NCBI GenBank assembly: GCA_009780545.1
Contig: WQZW01000017.1
Span: 1 to 12,106 of the forward strand
From: Treponema sp.
GTDB lineage: Bacteria > Spirochaetota > Spirochaetia > Treponematales > Breznakiellaceae
Reading direction: 5' to 3'
DNA: 12,106 nucleotides
The first letter of the stretch is position 1. Every line of letters starts with the position of its first letter. This document shows, piece by piece, positions 1-6,062 of this stretch. Below the pieces are notes generated by a model. The model was given only the letters and a program-made list of their open reading frames with translations, did no database searches and was not told the DNA's origin. Made by a program: the position numbers and the translations under genes.

Positions 1-2
1 AC

Positions 3-794
3 CGCACCTTCAACCTGGACATCGCCCGGGCAAGGCGGATCATGGAATTCTTCCTTGACAGGCTCGGCGACCGGAAGCCCGAGGCCCCGAATGCCGATCC
101 GCCTTTCGTCGTCCACTTCGAGATGGTGCCCCTGCGCTTTCCGCCGGAACTGCTGGAAACCGTGGCCCGCTTCCCGACTGGCTCCCTCAGGCTGGAGATC
201 GGGATTCAGTCGCTGAACCCGGAAGTTTCCGCCCGCATCGGCAGACGCTCCGACCCGGCGGCCGAGCTTGCCCTGCTCCGGTTTCTCTGTGCGAACACCC
301 GGGCCATCGTCCACGCCGACCTGATCGCTGGGCTTCCGGGCGAGGACACGGCTTCGTTCGGAAGGGGCCTGGACATGATCTGGGAGGCCATCGCCGCCGC
401 TCCGGGTCGGGCCGGCACCGTGGAAGTCCAGCTCGGCATCCTCAAACTGCTGCCCGGTGCCCGTATCGCCCGGCATTCCGACGAATTCGGCATGCGGTAC
501 GCCGATTCCCCGCCTTACGAGGTACTGCAAACGGCCGCAGTACCCGCCCCGGAGATGGACAGGATCAAGAACTTCGCCCGCTTTTGGGAACTTGTCGTGA
601 ATCGGCACATGCTCGACCTCGGTTCCGGCCCGGTTTTTGAGCGATTTATGGAATTTTCCGACCGGCTTTTGGCCCGGTTTGGCCGCAACTGGGGAATCCC
701 CAAGGAGCAATTACGGGAAACGCTTTCCCTTTGGACCGAAACCGGACCAACGGATGCCGCTCCTGAAGTCATGAAAGTGCCGAATTGCCGTTAA
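3..794 (+). CDS. Radical SAM protein, C-terminal part (5' end outside window)
   Basis: The frame is open from the first bases of the window, before the ATG at 42, so this is the 3' part of a longer gene; the ATG at 42 is internal. Residues around the EIGIQSLNPEV stretch and the HADLIAGLPGED stretch match the strand-helix motifs of the second half of a radical SAM barrel (HemN/MiaB-like and B12-binding radical SAM proteins). The tail with GILKLLPGARI and SPPYEVLQT resembles the C-terminal region of B12-binding-domain radical SAM proteins (DUF4080-type), from memory. The CxxxCxxC cluster motif and any B12 domain would lie upstream of the window and cannot be checked. The substrate is unknown. 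The gene ends 151 nt before tatD, which has its own promoter, so the two are probably separate transcription units. Confidence 0.8.
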   Translation, partial: RTFNLDIARARRIMEFFLDRLGDRKPEAPNADPPFVVHFEMVPLRFPPELLETVARFPTGSLRLEIGIQSLNPEVSARIGRRSDPAAELALLRFLCANTRAIVHADLIAGLPGEDTASFGRGLDMIWEAIAAAPGRAGTVEVQLGILKLLPGARIARHSDEFGMRYADSPPYEVLQTAAVPAPEMDRIKNFARFWELVVNRHMLDLGSGPVFERFMEFSDRLLARFGRNWGIPKEQLRETLSLWTETGPTDAAPEVMKVPNCR

Positions 795-836
795 ACGGTC
801 TGATTTGCTTCGTATGCAGGAACTGGAATATCTTTG

Positions 837-865
837 TTGACTTCCCCGTAGAAATCGATTAGACT
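837..865 (+). promoter_or_regulatory. Promoter for tatD (sigma-70 type)
   Basis: A -35 hexamer TTGACT (837-842) and a -10 hexamer TAGACT (860-865) are separated by exactly 17 nt. Expected transcription start is near 872, giving a leader of about 74 nt before tatD at 946. It is the only good promoter match I saw in the 151-nt gap after the radical SAM gene. Confidence 0.7.
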
Positions 866-885
866 GAAGGCATCCAGTTTGGAGG

Positions 886-918
886 GTTGCCCATTCGACT
901 TTTGGGGAGCGGGGCAAC
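886..918 (+). promoter_or_regulatory. Hairpin in tatD leader, possible attenuator
   Basis: GTTGCCC (886-892) pairs perfectly with GGGCAAC (912-918) around a 19-nt loop and is followed by ATTTTATC. It lies between the promoter at 837-865 and the tatD start. The short U-run makes a terminator or attenuator possible, or the end of a small RNA of about 50 nt. I recognise no known riboswitch. Confidence 0.4.
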
Positions 919-945
919 ATTTTATCACGTCTTCGGGACCAAGCT

Positions 946-1719
946 ATGCAGTATTTTGATACTCACGCCCATGTGGGGCTTATTGTAGACGATCCTATCG
1001 AACAGCTCATTGTGGTGCAGGAAGCGAGGCAGGCTTCCGTTACCCGGGTTCTGTCCATTTGCAACAGCCTTCACGACTTTGCCCAGGTGTACGAGAACCT
1101 CAAGTCCTCGAGCAACGTCTATTATGCGGTCGGGGTGAGTCCGTCCGAGGTGGTGAATCCCGGCCGCAACTGGATTCAGACCGTGGAACAGGGGGCTTCC
1201 CTGCCCAACGTGGTCGCCATCGGCGAGATCGGCCTGGACTATTTCCGCAAATTCGGCGACAAGAAGTCCCAGATCGAGCTTTTCATCCAGCAGTTGGACC
1301 TTGCCGCCAAGCTCGACCTGCCGGTGATCATCCACAACCGGGATGCCGGCCGGGACGTGCTGGACATACTCAGCCACAGGCTGCCCCCGCGGGGCGGCAT
1401 CCTGCACTGCTACTCGGAAAACGCCGCCTATGCGCGGGATGCCCTCAAGCTGAACCTGTACTTCTCCTTTGCCGGCAACCTGACCTACAAGAACGCCAAG
1501 AATCTCCACGAAACCATCCCGGAACTGCCGGAGGACCGCATCCTGATCGAGTCGGAAAGCCCCTTCATGGTGCCGGCGCTGTACAAAGGCAAGCGGAACA
1601 TGCCGAAGTACCTGTCGGAAACGGCCAAATACCTCGCCGGAATGCTCAAAAAGTCGCATGAGGAAACGGCCGACCTGCTTTGGGCGAATTCCAACCGGTT
1701 TTTCGGCCTACCAAGCTGA
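946..1719 (+). CDS. tatD: TatD family metal-dependent hydrolase
   Basis: 257 aa, normal length for TatD/YcfH-type enzymes, which are metal-dependent DNases of the amidohydrolase superfamily acting in the cytoplasm. Visible landmarks in order are DTHAHVG with H7 and H9, GEIGLDYF with E94, PVIIHNRDA with H130, GILHCYSE with H154, and a C-terminal RFFGL end. Two family positions are unusual. The segment usually read as ETDSP is ESESP here, putting Glu204 where the metal-binding/catalytic Asp normally sits. The GVHP motif is GVSP. The ribosome binding site is weak (GGGA at a fair distance). The NFACT gene starts 12 nt after its stop, so the two are probably co-transcribed. Assignment to the family is secure; DNase activity is inferred. 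Which TatD paralogue it is (YcfH, YjjV, TatD) cannot be told. Confidence 0.9.
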   Translation: MQYFDTHAHVGLIVDDPIEQLIVVQEARQASVTRVLSICNSLHDFAQVYENLKSSSNVYYAVGVSPSEVVNPGRNWIQTVEQGASLPNVVAIGEIGLDYFRKFGDKKSQIELFIQQLDLAAKLDLPVIIHNRDAGRDVLDILSHRLPPRGGILHCYSENAAYARDALKLNLYFSFAGNLTYKNAKNLHETIPELPEDRILIESESPFMVPALYKGKRNMPKYLSETAKYLAGMLKKSHEETADLLWANSNRFFGLPS

Positions 1720-1731
1720 TTTCGACAGGCC

Positions 1732-3189
1732 ATGTCGCTCAACTGGAAGGAAATCGACCGCATTCTCGAGGAACTTGACCTGCCGGGAGCCCAGATTCAG
1801 GCCGCCGTGCAGAGCACGTTCGACGTGATCGGCCTCCGTGTCCACAAAAAAGGCCGAACCCGGCAACTTCTCGTCGCCCTTACCCCCGGCGCCTGCCGGA
1901 TGCACGAGACTTTCAAGGCCTTTCCCAAAAGCGAGAAGCCCCTGCGTTTTGCCCAATTCCTTAACTCCCGGGTGGTCAACGGCTGGGTGCAGGAGGCGGT
2001 CCAGCTTGGCGACAACCGGATCGTTCGGATTGTGGTGAAGCGGGGGGAGAACACGTTCCGGCTGTACGTCAGGCTGTGGTCCAATGCGGCGAACTTCATC
2101 GTTACGGATGAAGCCGGCCAGGTGCTGGATGCGATGCGCCGGCTGCCCAAGAAGGGGGAAGTGACGGGCGGCAGCTACACGCCGGAGCGGGAAGAGGCCA
2201 AATCCGGCCCGGCCCGCGAGTACGAGGTGCGTCGGCTGGAACTGCCGGAAGGGATGGACTTTGCGGCCTCTGCCCCTTTCAATGCGGCCATCGACCACTT
2301 TTATGCGGAGAACGGGAATGCCCTTTCGCTCCAGGCGTTGCGGGAACAGGCCGAGAAGGAAGCGTCCGCCCGCAGTACGCGGCTTCATGCGGCCTTGGAA
2401 AAGCTGCGGGCGAAGGAAAAGGACTTTGCCGATGCGGACCGGTTCCGGGAATACGGCGACATCATCCTTGCCAATCTTGCCCGGATCGGCCTCGGGGACG
2501 AATGGCTGGAAGCCGACGACTTTTTTGCCGGGCCCGGCTGCACGATACGGATAAAGCTGGACCGGCAGCAGAACCCTGCGGCACAGGCCGAGCTGTACTA
2601 CCGGCAGTACGGCAAGGCAAAAACCGGCCTGGCCCAGATCCGGCGGGAGATCGCCGACGGGGAGCAGGAGCTTGCCGACATAAAGGAGCGGCTCGAACTG
2701 CTCCTGGCCGAGGAGAATCCCCTGGTCCTTGCCAAGCTGATGCGGGGCGGCGGGACACGGAAAGGCCAGCCGGCACTTTCCGCCAAGGAAAGCAAGAAAC
2801 GGCCGGGCCTCAGCTTCAAGTGCGGCGACTGGCTGATCATCGTGGGAAGGGATGCGGACGAGAACGATGCCCTGCTGCGCCGTCATGTCAAGGGCGGCGA
2901 CCTGTGGATGCATGCCAGGGACTTTCCCGGCTCCTACGTTTTCGTCAAACAGCGGCCGGGAAAGAGCTTTCCCCTGGAAACGCTTCTGGATGCCGGCAAC
3001 CTGGCGATCTTTTACTCGAAAGGCCGGAACAATGCCGAGGGCGACCTGTTCTACACCCAGGTAAAGTACCTGCGCCGTGCCAAAAGCGGCCCCAAGGGAC
3101 TGGTGATTCCCACCCAGGAGAAGAACCTGCGGGTAAAGCTGGACGAGGAACGCCTTCGGAAGCTGGAAAACTGCCGGATCAGGGTCTGA
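1732..3189 (+). CDS. NFACT family protein (RqcH / Rqc2-like), short form
   Basis: 485 aa. Residues 1-140 resemble NFACT-N. Residues about 195-235 and 275-330 are charged, Ala/Glu/Lys/Arg-rich helices suited to the family's coiled-coil arms. Residues about 355-475 are the NFACT-R (DUF814) domain, with the signature DLWMHARDFPGSYVFV at 390-405. B. subtilis RqcH (about 570 aa) binds stalled 50S subunits and recruits tRNA-Ala for C-terminal alanine tailing; older annotations say fibronectin-binding protein. At the position of the conserved DR pair of NFACT-N this protein reads GDNRI (D94, N95, R96), so the Asp before Arg appears replaced by Asn with a neighbouring Asp. It starts 12 nt after tatD with a weak AGG ribosome binding site, suggesting a two-gene operon. 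It ends head-on against the minus-strand gene with no gap. Family is secure, ribosome quality-control role is inferred. Confidence 0.88.
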   Translation: MSLNWKEIDRILEELDLPGAQIQAAVQSTFDVIGLRVHKKGRTRQLLVALTPGACRMHETFKAFPKSEKPLRFAQFLNSRVVNGWVQEAVQLGDNRIVRIVVKRGENTFRLYVRLWSNAANFIVTDEAGQVLDAMRRLPKKGEVTGGSYTPEREEAKSGPAREYEVRRLELPEGMDFAASAPFNAAIDHFYAENGNALSLQALREQAEKEASARSTRLHAALEKLRAKEKDFADADRFREYGDIILANLARIGLGDEWLEADDFFAGPGCTIRIKLDRQQNPAAQAELYYRQYGKAKTGLAQIRREIADGEQELADIKERLELLLAEENPLVLAKLMRGGGTRKGQPALSAKESKKRPGLSFKCGDWLIIVGRDADENDALLRRHVKGGDLWMHARDFPGSYVFVKQRPGKSFPLETLLDAGNLAIFYSKGRNNAEGDLFYTQVKYLRRAKSGPKGLVIPTQEKNLRVKLDEERLRKLENCRIRV

Positions 3190-3194
3190 TCAGA
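3185..3194. repeat. 10-bp palindrome joining two convergent stop codons
   Basis: TCTGATCAGA is its own reverse complement. The NFACT stop TGA occupies 3187-3189 and the stop of the minus-strand gene (TCA on +) occupies 3190-3192, so the two convergent genes share a zero-length gap and there is no room for a terminator between them. Confidence 0.95.
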
Positions 3195-3804
3195 AGGCCG
3201 CTCCTATGGAAACCCCCAGCCGCGGTCCCCTGATGCCTTGGAACCAGGATGCTACCCAGCTTTCCTGCCCGACGGTGTCGGGGATGTCGGAAATTATCCT
3301 GAAACCTACCTCGCCGGAAAACTCGACGGCAAAAGCCGCCCGCTGGGTACTAAAAAAGACGACTTTACGTCCGACTCCGGTAAAAAAGCTCAACGCTTGA
3401 AGGGTCGCGTTTTTGCGGTTCAGGCCGTAGTAGTCGGCCGAGGCGATCTGGTACTGGAAGCTGCCGGAGAAAAACCAATCCTGAACAAAACGGGCCTGAG
3501 GATACCAGCGTGCGGCAAGGTCGGAACGGACCATCCAGGGACGATCCTTGCTCCTTGCATCGTCGTCGACAGGGGCATCCCAGATGCCCATGTTGGAAAA
3601 TCGCACGCCGCTCTTCAGCGAAAAGACGGACAAGGGAGCGTACTCAAAGCCCAGGTCCATATCGAAGCTGTCCGTAAGGGAGGATACGATCAACGGGACG
3701 GGATTCAGCGTTATGGCCGCCCGCCGATTGCCGTTCCAGTTTTCCTGGGCAAAAACGCCCGAGGCCAGGACAACCAATGTCACTAAGAGGATTATCCTTT
3801 TCAT
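3190..3804 (-). CDS. Putative secreted/outer-membrane beta-barrel protein, unknown function
   Basis: 204 aa, not recognised. The N-terminus is a clear signal peptide: MKR, a hydrophobic run to about residue 17, and a likely cleavage after VFA at 19. The mature protein alternates polar and hydrophobic residues in short strands (for example FSGSFQYQIAS and FAVEFSGEVGFRI), is rich in aromatics and ends in Phe, which fits a small outer-membrane beta-barrel in a Gram-negative cell. There are no lipobox cysteine and no catalytic motifs. The start is the ATG at 3804; there is no Shine-Dalgarno, and the predicted -10 hexamer ends only 6 nt upstream, so the mRNA may be leaderless. It is a single-gene unit, divergent from nifS and convergent with the NFACT gene. 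Confidence 0.75.
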   Translation of the reverse strand: MKRIILLVTLVVLASGVFAQENWNGNRRAAITLNPVPLIVSSLTDSFDMDLGFEYAPLSVFSLKSGVRFSNMGIWDAPVDDDARSKDRPWMVRSDLAARWYPQARFVQDWFFSGSFQYQIASADYYGLNRKNATLQALSFFTGVGRKVVFFSTQRAAFAVEFSGEVGFRIISDIPDTVGQESWVASWFQGIRGPRLGVSIGAAF

Positions 3805-3810
3805 TTCTTA

Positions 3811-3839
3811 AATGTAGCGGAAAAGTTGGCAGTTTGCAA
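3811..3839 (-). promoter_or_regulatory. Promoter of the 3804 gene, predicted leaderless
   Basis: On the minus strand, -35 TTGCAA (3834-3839), a 17-nt spacer and -10 TACATT (3811-3816). The -10 is followed by 6 nt (TAAGAA) and then the ATG at 3804, so the expected transcription start falls on or next to the start codon. Confidence 0.65.
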
Positions 3840-3873
3840 TTGCCGGATCGGGGCATTGCCGGCGAACCTAAAT

Positions 3874-3897
3874 CGCCAACAGGGTTCCCTTTTGGCG
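3874..3897. promoter_or_regulatory. 24-nt dyad, possible operator
   Basis: CGCCAA (3874-3879) and TTGGCG (3892-3897) are inverted, and inside them AGGG and CCCT are also inverted around a TT centre; only one pair in each half-site breaks the symmetry. It lies in the 237-nt divergent region between the 3804 gene and nifS, about 95 nt before the nifS -35 and 35 nt behind the 3804-gene -35. Could be a regulator site or chance; no known operator is recognised. Confidence 0.35.
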
Positions 3898-3991
3898 GGA
3901 AGCTTACCGCAGGCTTTGCTGTCTGCCGGCCCTCTCATAGCTCGACCGTAGAAATTCATGATTCCTGATTCTTTTTCCCGGACTTCGCTTA

Positions 3992-4020
3992 TTGCAAAAC
4001 ATTACTTAATTTGTTATGAT
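3992..4020 (+). promoter_or_regulatory. Promoter of nifS
   Basis: -35 TTGCAA (3992-3997), a 17-nt AT-rich spacer and -10 TATGAT (4015-4020). The expected start near 4027 coincides with the first bases of the ribosome binding site, giving a leader of only about 15 nt. Confidence 0.7.
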
Positions 4021-4026
4021 TAGGGT

Positions 4027-4033
4027 AAGGAGG
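4027..4033 (+). promoter_or_regulatory. Ribosome binding site of nifS
   Basis: AAGGAGG ends 8 nt before the ATG at 4042 and fixes that start. The 10-mer GGAGGCAGTT (4029-4038) recurs exactly before nifU (5370-5379). Confidence 0.85.
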
Positions 4034-4041
4034 CAGTTTAT

Positions 4042-5229
4042 ATGCCTGGTACGATGAATTCATCCGATGAACGTCGGGTTTATGCGGATTTCAATGCCAC
4101 CACTCCGCTGCGGCCGGAGGTGAGGGAGGCAATGATAGAGTGTCTTGGCGTCTACGGGAACGCTTCGAGCATGCACACTTCGGGCAGGGACGCGAGGAAG
4201 CGGGTCGAGGAGGCCAGGGATGCGGTGGAGAAGCTGATCGGTGCGGGGCCGAAGACGGTGATCTTTACTTCCGGCGGCTCCGAATCGAATAATACCGTTT
4301 TTAACACGATGCTTCGCAAGGCTCTTGCCGGCGGGGGGCGCAACGAGATTGTTACTTCGGGGATCGAGCATCCCTGCGTGTTCAATGCCGCGCAGCATTT
4401 GCAGGGTCAGGGCTTGAAGGTTACGTTCCTGAAGGTGGACGGAACCGGGAAGATCGACATGGAGGAGCTGAAGCGTGCCCTGAACGAGAAGACGCTGCTC
4501 GTTTCGGTGATGCTTGCCAACAACGAGATCGGCACGGTTCAGGACTTGGCGGAGATTTCCAGGCTGGCCAAAGCCGCCGGCGCCTGGGTCCATACCGACG
4601 CGGTGCAGGCGGTGGGGAAGATTCCGGTCGACGTGGACGCGCTTGGGGTCGATTACCTTACGATGTCGGCCCACAAGATCTACGGACCGAAAGGCGTGGG
4701 CGGACTTTACGTTCGCAAGGGCGCGCCGCTGGTTCCCTTCGTGATGGGCGGGCATCAGGAGGAAGGGTTCCGGGCCGGAACCTACAACAACCTCGGCATT
4801 ATGGGTTTCGGAACGGCGGCCAAGGTCGCCTATGCGGAACTTGAGAACTATCGAACGCAGACCGCTGCCCTCCGGGACCGGCTTTACCAGGGACTTTCCA
4901 AATCCATCCCCAACATGAAGCGCAACGGCCATGGCACGGACGTTCTGCCCAACACGCTGAACGTTTCGTTCCCCGGGGCCGAAGGCGAGGCGATTCTGCT
5001 GGCGATGGATTTTGCCGGCATCGAGGCATCGACCGGTTCGGCCTGTGCCTCCGGGAGCCTGGAACCCTCGCCGGTGCTGATGGCCACCGGTCTCGGGCCG
5101 GAACTGGCCCACGGTTCCATCCGTTTCAGCCTCGGCTGGGGGATAACCGAAGCGGACATCGACTACATCGTCGAGAAGCTGCCGCCGATAATCGCCCGGC
5201 TGCGGGCAATGTCGTCGGTGGAGAGTTGA
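4042..5229 (+). CDS. nifS: Cysteine desulfurase, NifS/IscS class
   Basis: 395 aa, a usual length. A PLP enzyme that removes sulfur from cysteine, giving alanine and a persulfide for Fe-S cluster assembly. Seen in order: the FTSGGSESNN cofactor phosphate loop (75-84), H110 in GIEHPCVF stacking on PLP, D186 in HTDAVQ contacting the pyridine nitrogen, the Schiff-base lysine K212 in SAHKIYGPKG, and the catalytic C335 in STGSACASGSLEPS. That motif is the class I (NifS/IscS) type, not SufS. The nifU-like scaffold gene follows 150 nt downstream and is the natural sulfur acceptor. No nitrogenase genes are in the window, so a general house-keeping Fe-S role (as NifS/NifU have in Helicobacter) is more likely than nitrogen fixation. 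The N-terminal dozen residues before VYADFNATTPL are slightly longer than typical; the strong ribosome binding site supports this start. Confidence 0.93.
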   Translation: MPGTMNSSDERRVYADFNATTPLRPEVREAMIECLGVYGNASSMHTSGRDARKRVEEARDAVEKLIGAGPKTVIFTSGGSESNNTVFNTMLRKALAGGGRNEIVTSGIEHPCVFNAAQHLQGQGLKVTFLKVDGTGKIDMEELKRALNEKTLLVSVMLANNEIGTVQDLAEISRLAKAAGAWVHTDAVQAVGKIPVDVDALGVDYLTMSAHKIYGPKGVGGLYVRKGAPLVPFVMGGHQEEGFRAGTYNNLGIMGFGTAAKVAYAELENYRTQTAALRDRLYQGLSKSIPNMKRNGHGTDVLPNTLNVSFPGAEGEAILLAMDFAGIEASTGSACASGSLEPSPVLMATGLGPELAHGSIRFSLGWGITEADIDYIVEKLPPIIARLRAMSSVES

Positions 5230-5336
5230 TGGCGGTGCCTGCCGGAATGGCCGGCGGAAATTTGAAGAGGATACTGCGGTGCGGGCGATCGGCCTGCGGC
5301 AGAAAGTATTACGCATGATTGCGGAATAGGCAAAAA

Positions 5337-5365
5337 TTGACGGGCTTCGTTCGAGGCCCAAGACT
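5337..5365 (+). promoter_or_regulatory. Weak promoter candidate for nifU with an 18-nt inverted repeat in the spacer
   Basis: TTGACG (5337-5342) and AAGACT (5360-5365) lie 17 nt apart; the -10 is poor (3 of 6) but resembles the tatD TAGACT. The spacer is almost exactly an inverted repeat, GGGCTTC (5342-5348) with GAGGCCC (5353-5359), pairing with one G-U around a 4-nt loop. It may be an operator or an mRNA hairpin. nifU may simply be co-transcribed with nifS. Confidence 0.3.
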
Positions 5366-5367
5366 TT

Positions 5368-5374
5368 GAGGAGG
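5368..5374 (+). promoter_or_regulatory. Ribosome binding site of nifU
   Basis: GAGGAGG ends 5 nt before the ATG at 5380 and supports this start. Confidence 0.85.
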
Positions 5375-5379
5375 CAGTT

Positions 5380-5973
5380 ATGTCTGATTGGTTGTATTCG
5401 GATGTCGTGAAGGATCACTTCGTGAATCCCCGGAACGTCCTGATGGAAGAGGACGAGACCTTCAGTGCCAATGCCAAGGGGCAGACCGGCAATATCAAGT
5501 GCGGCGATCAGATGCGGATGCTGCTGAAGATCGACGATGACGTTATCACCGACATCCGCTGGAAGACCTACGGCTGTGCCAGCGCCATCGCCTCGACGAG
5601 CATGCTGTCGGAGATGGTCAAGGGCATGAAGATCGAGGATGCCTACAAGATAAAGCCGGACGACCTGGTGAAGGAACTCGGCGGCCTGCCGGACTACAAG
5701 ATCCACTGTTCGGTCCTTGGGGACAAGGCGTTGCGGGCGGCCATCGACGACTACCTGCAACAGACCGGCCGGGCCGGCATGCTCAAGGAAGCCGTTACCG
5801 AGATATGCCATTGCATCGGCATCACCGACAAGGACATCGAGGCGGCCTTCCTGAACGGTGCCCGCGACTGGGAAGCCCTGCAACAGGCAACGAAGATCGG
5901 CACCGTCTGCGGCGGCTGCAAGGACGAGGCCCTGGAGATCCTCCACGGCCTGGAGCATATCTACGGGGAATAG
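5380..5973 (+). CDS. nifU: NifU-like Fe-S scaffold, IscU domain fused to BFD-type [2Fe-2S] domain
   Basis: 197 aa. Residues 1-130 are an IscU domain that assembles a transient Fe-S cluster; the three ligand cysteines are C41 (KCGD, with D43), C66 (TYGCASAIAS) and C110 (KIHCSVLG). Residues about 135-190 are a BFD-like domain with C143 and C145 (EICHCIG) and C177 and C180 (TVCGGC), which in NifU bind a permanent [2Fe-2S] cluster. Azotobacter NifU (about 310 aa) also has a third, C-terminal Nfu domain with a CxxC; here the protein stops after the BFD domain, in a clean end (HIYGE) with no sign of frameshift, so this is a natural two-domain form. It sits downstream of nifS, its expected sulfur donor, and converges with cheB across a hairpin-filled gap. 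Confidence 0.92.
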   Translation: MSDWLYSDVVKDHFVNPRNVLMEEDETFSANAKGQTGNIKCGDQMRMLLKIDDDVITDIRWKTYGCASAIASTSMLSEMVKGMKIEDAYKIKPDDLVKELGGLPDYKIHCSVLGDKALRAAIDDYLQQTGRAGMLKEAVTEICHCIGITDKDIEAAFLNGARDWEALQQATKIGTVCGGCKDEALEILHGLEHIYGE

Positions 5974-5975
5974 AA

Positions 5976-6056
5976 GGTCCGATCTCCTGCGGAGATCGGA
6001 CTAGGGAGCTTTGCAGGGCAAAGCTCCCTAGTCCATCATCCGAAGGATGGTGGACC
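5976..6056. repeat. Three tandem hairpins with shared GTCC/GGAC edges
   Basis: Hairpin 1: 5977-5987 pairs perfectly with 5991-6001 (11 bp, loop TGC). Hairpin 2: 5998-6014 pairs perfectly with 6018-6034 (17 bp, loop AGG). Hairpin 3: 6031-6041 pairs with 6045-6055 (11 bp with one G-U, loop GAA). Hairpins 1 and 2 share GGAC at 5998-6001, and 2 and 3 share GTCC at 6031-6034, so neighbours compete for those bases. The outer GGTCC (5976-5980) and GGACC (6052-6056) can also pair and close the whole unit. It fills the 89-nt gap between the nifU stop and the convergent cheB stop. No U-tract follows on either strand. Likely role: bidirectional transcription end or mRNA 3' protection; an intergenic palindromic repeat family is an alternative. 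Confidence 0.9.
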
Positions 6057-6062
6057 GGACAC

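Noticed and set aside
925..2913. Minus-strand open frames opposite tatD and NFACT
   Set aside because: Recognisable families are encoded on the plus strand in the same place.
4060..5958. 632-codon minus-strand frame opposite nifS and nifU
   Set aside because: Both plus-strand genes have all catalytic residues and strong ribosome binding sites; the antisense product shows no family features.
4042..5973. Nitrogen-fixation locus
   Set aside because: Only nifS and nifU homologues are present, and these commonly serve general Fe-S assembly; no nifHDK or other nif genes are in the window.
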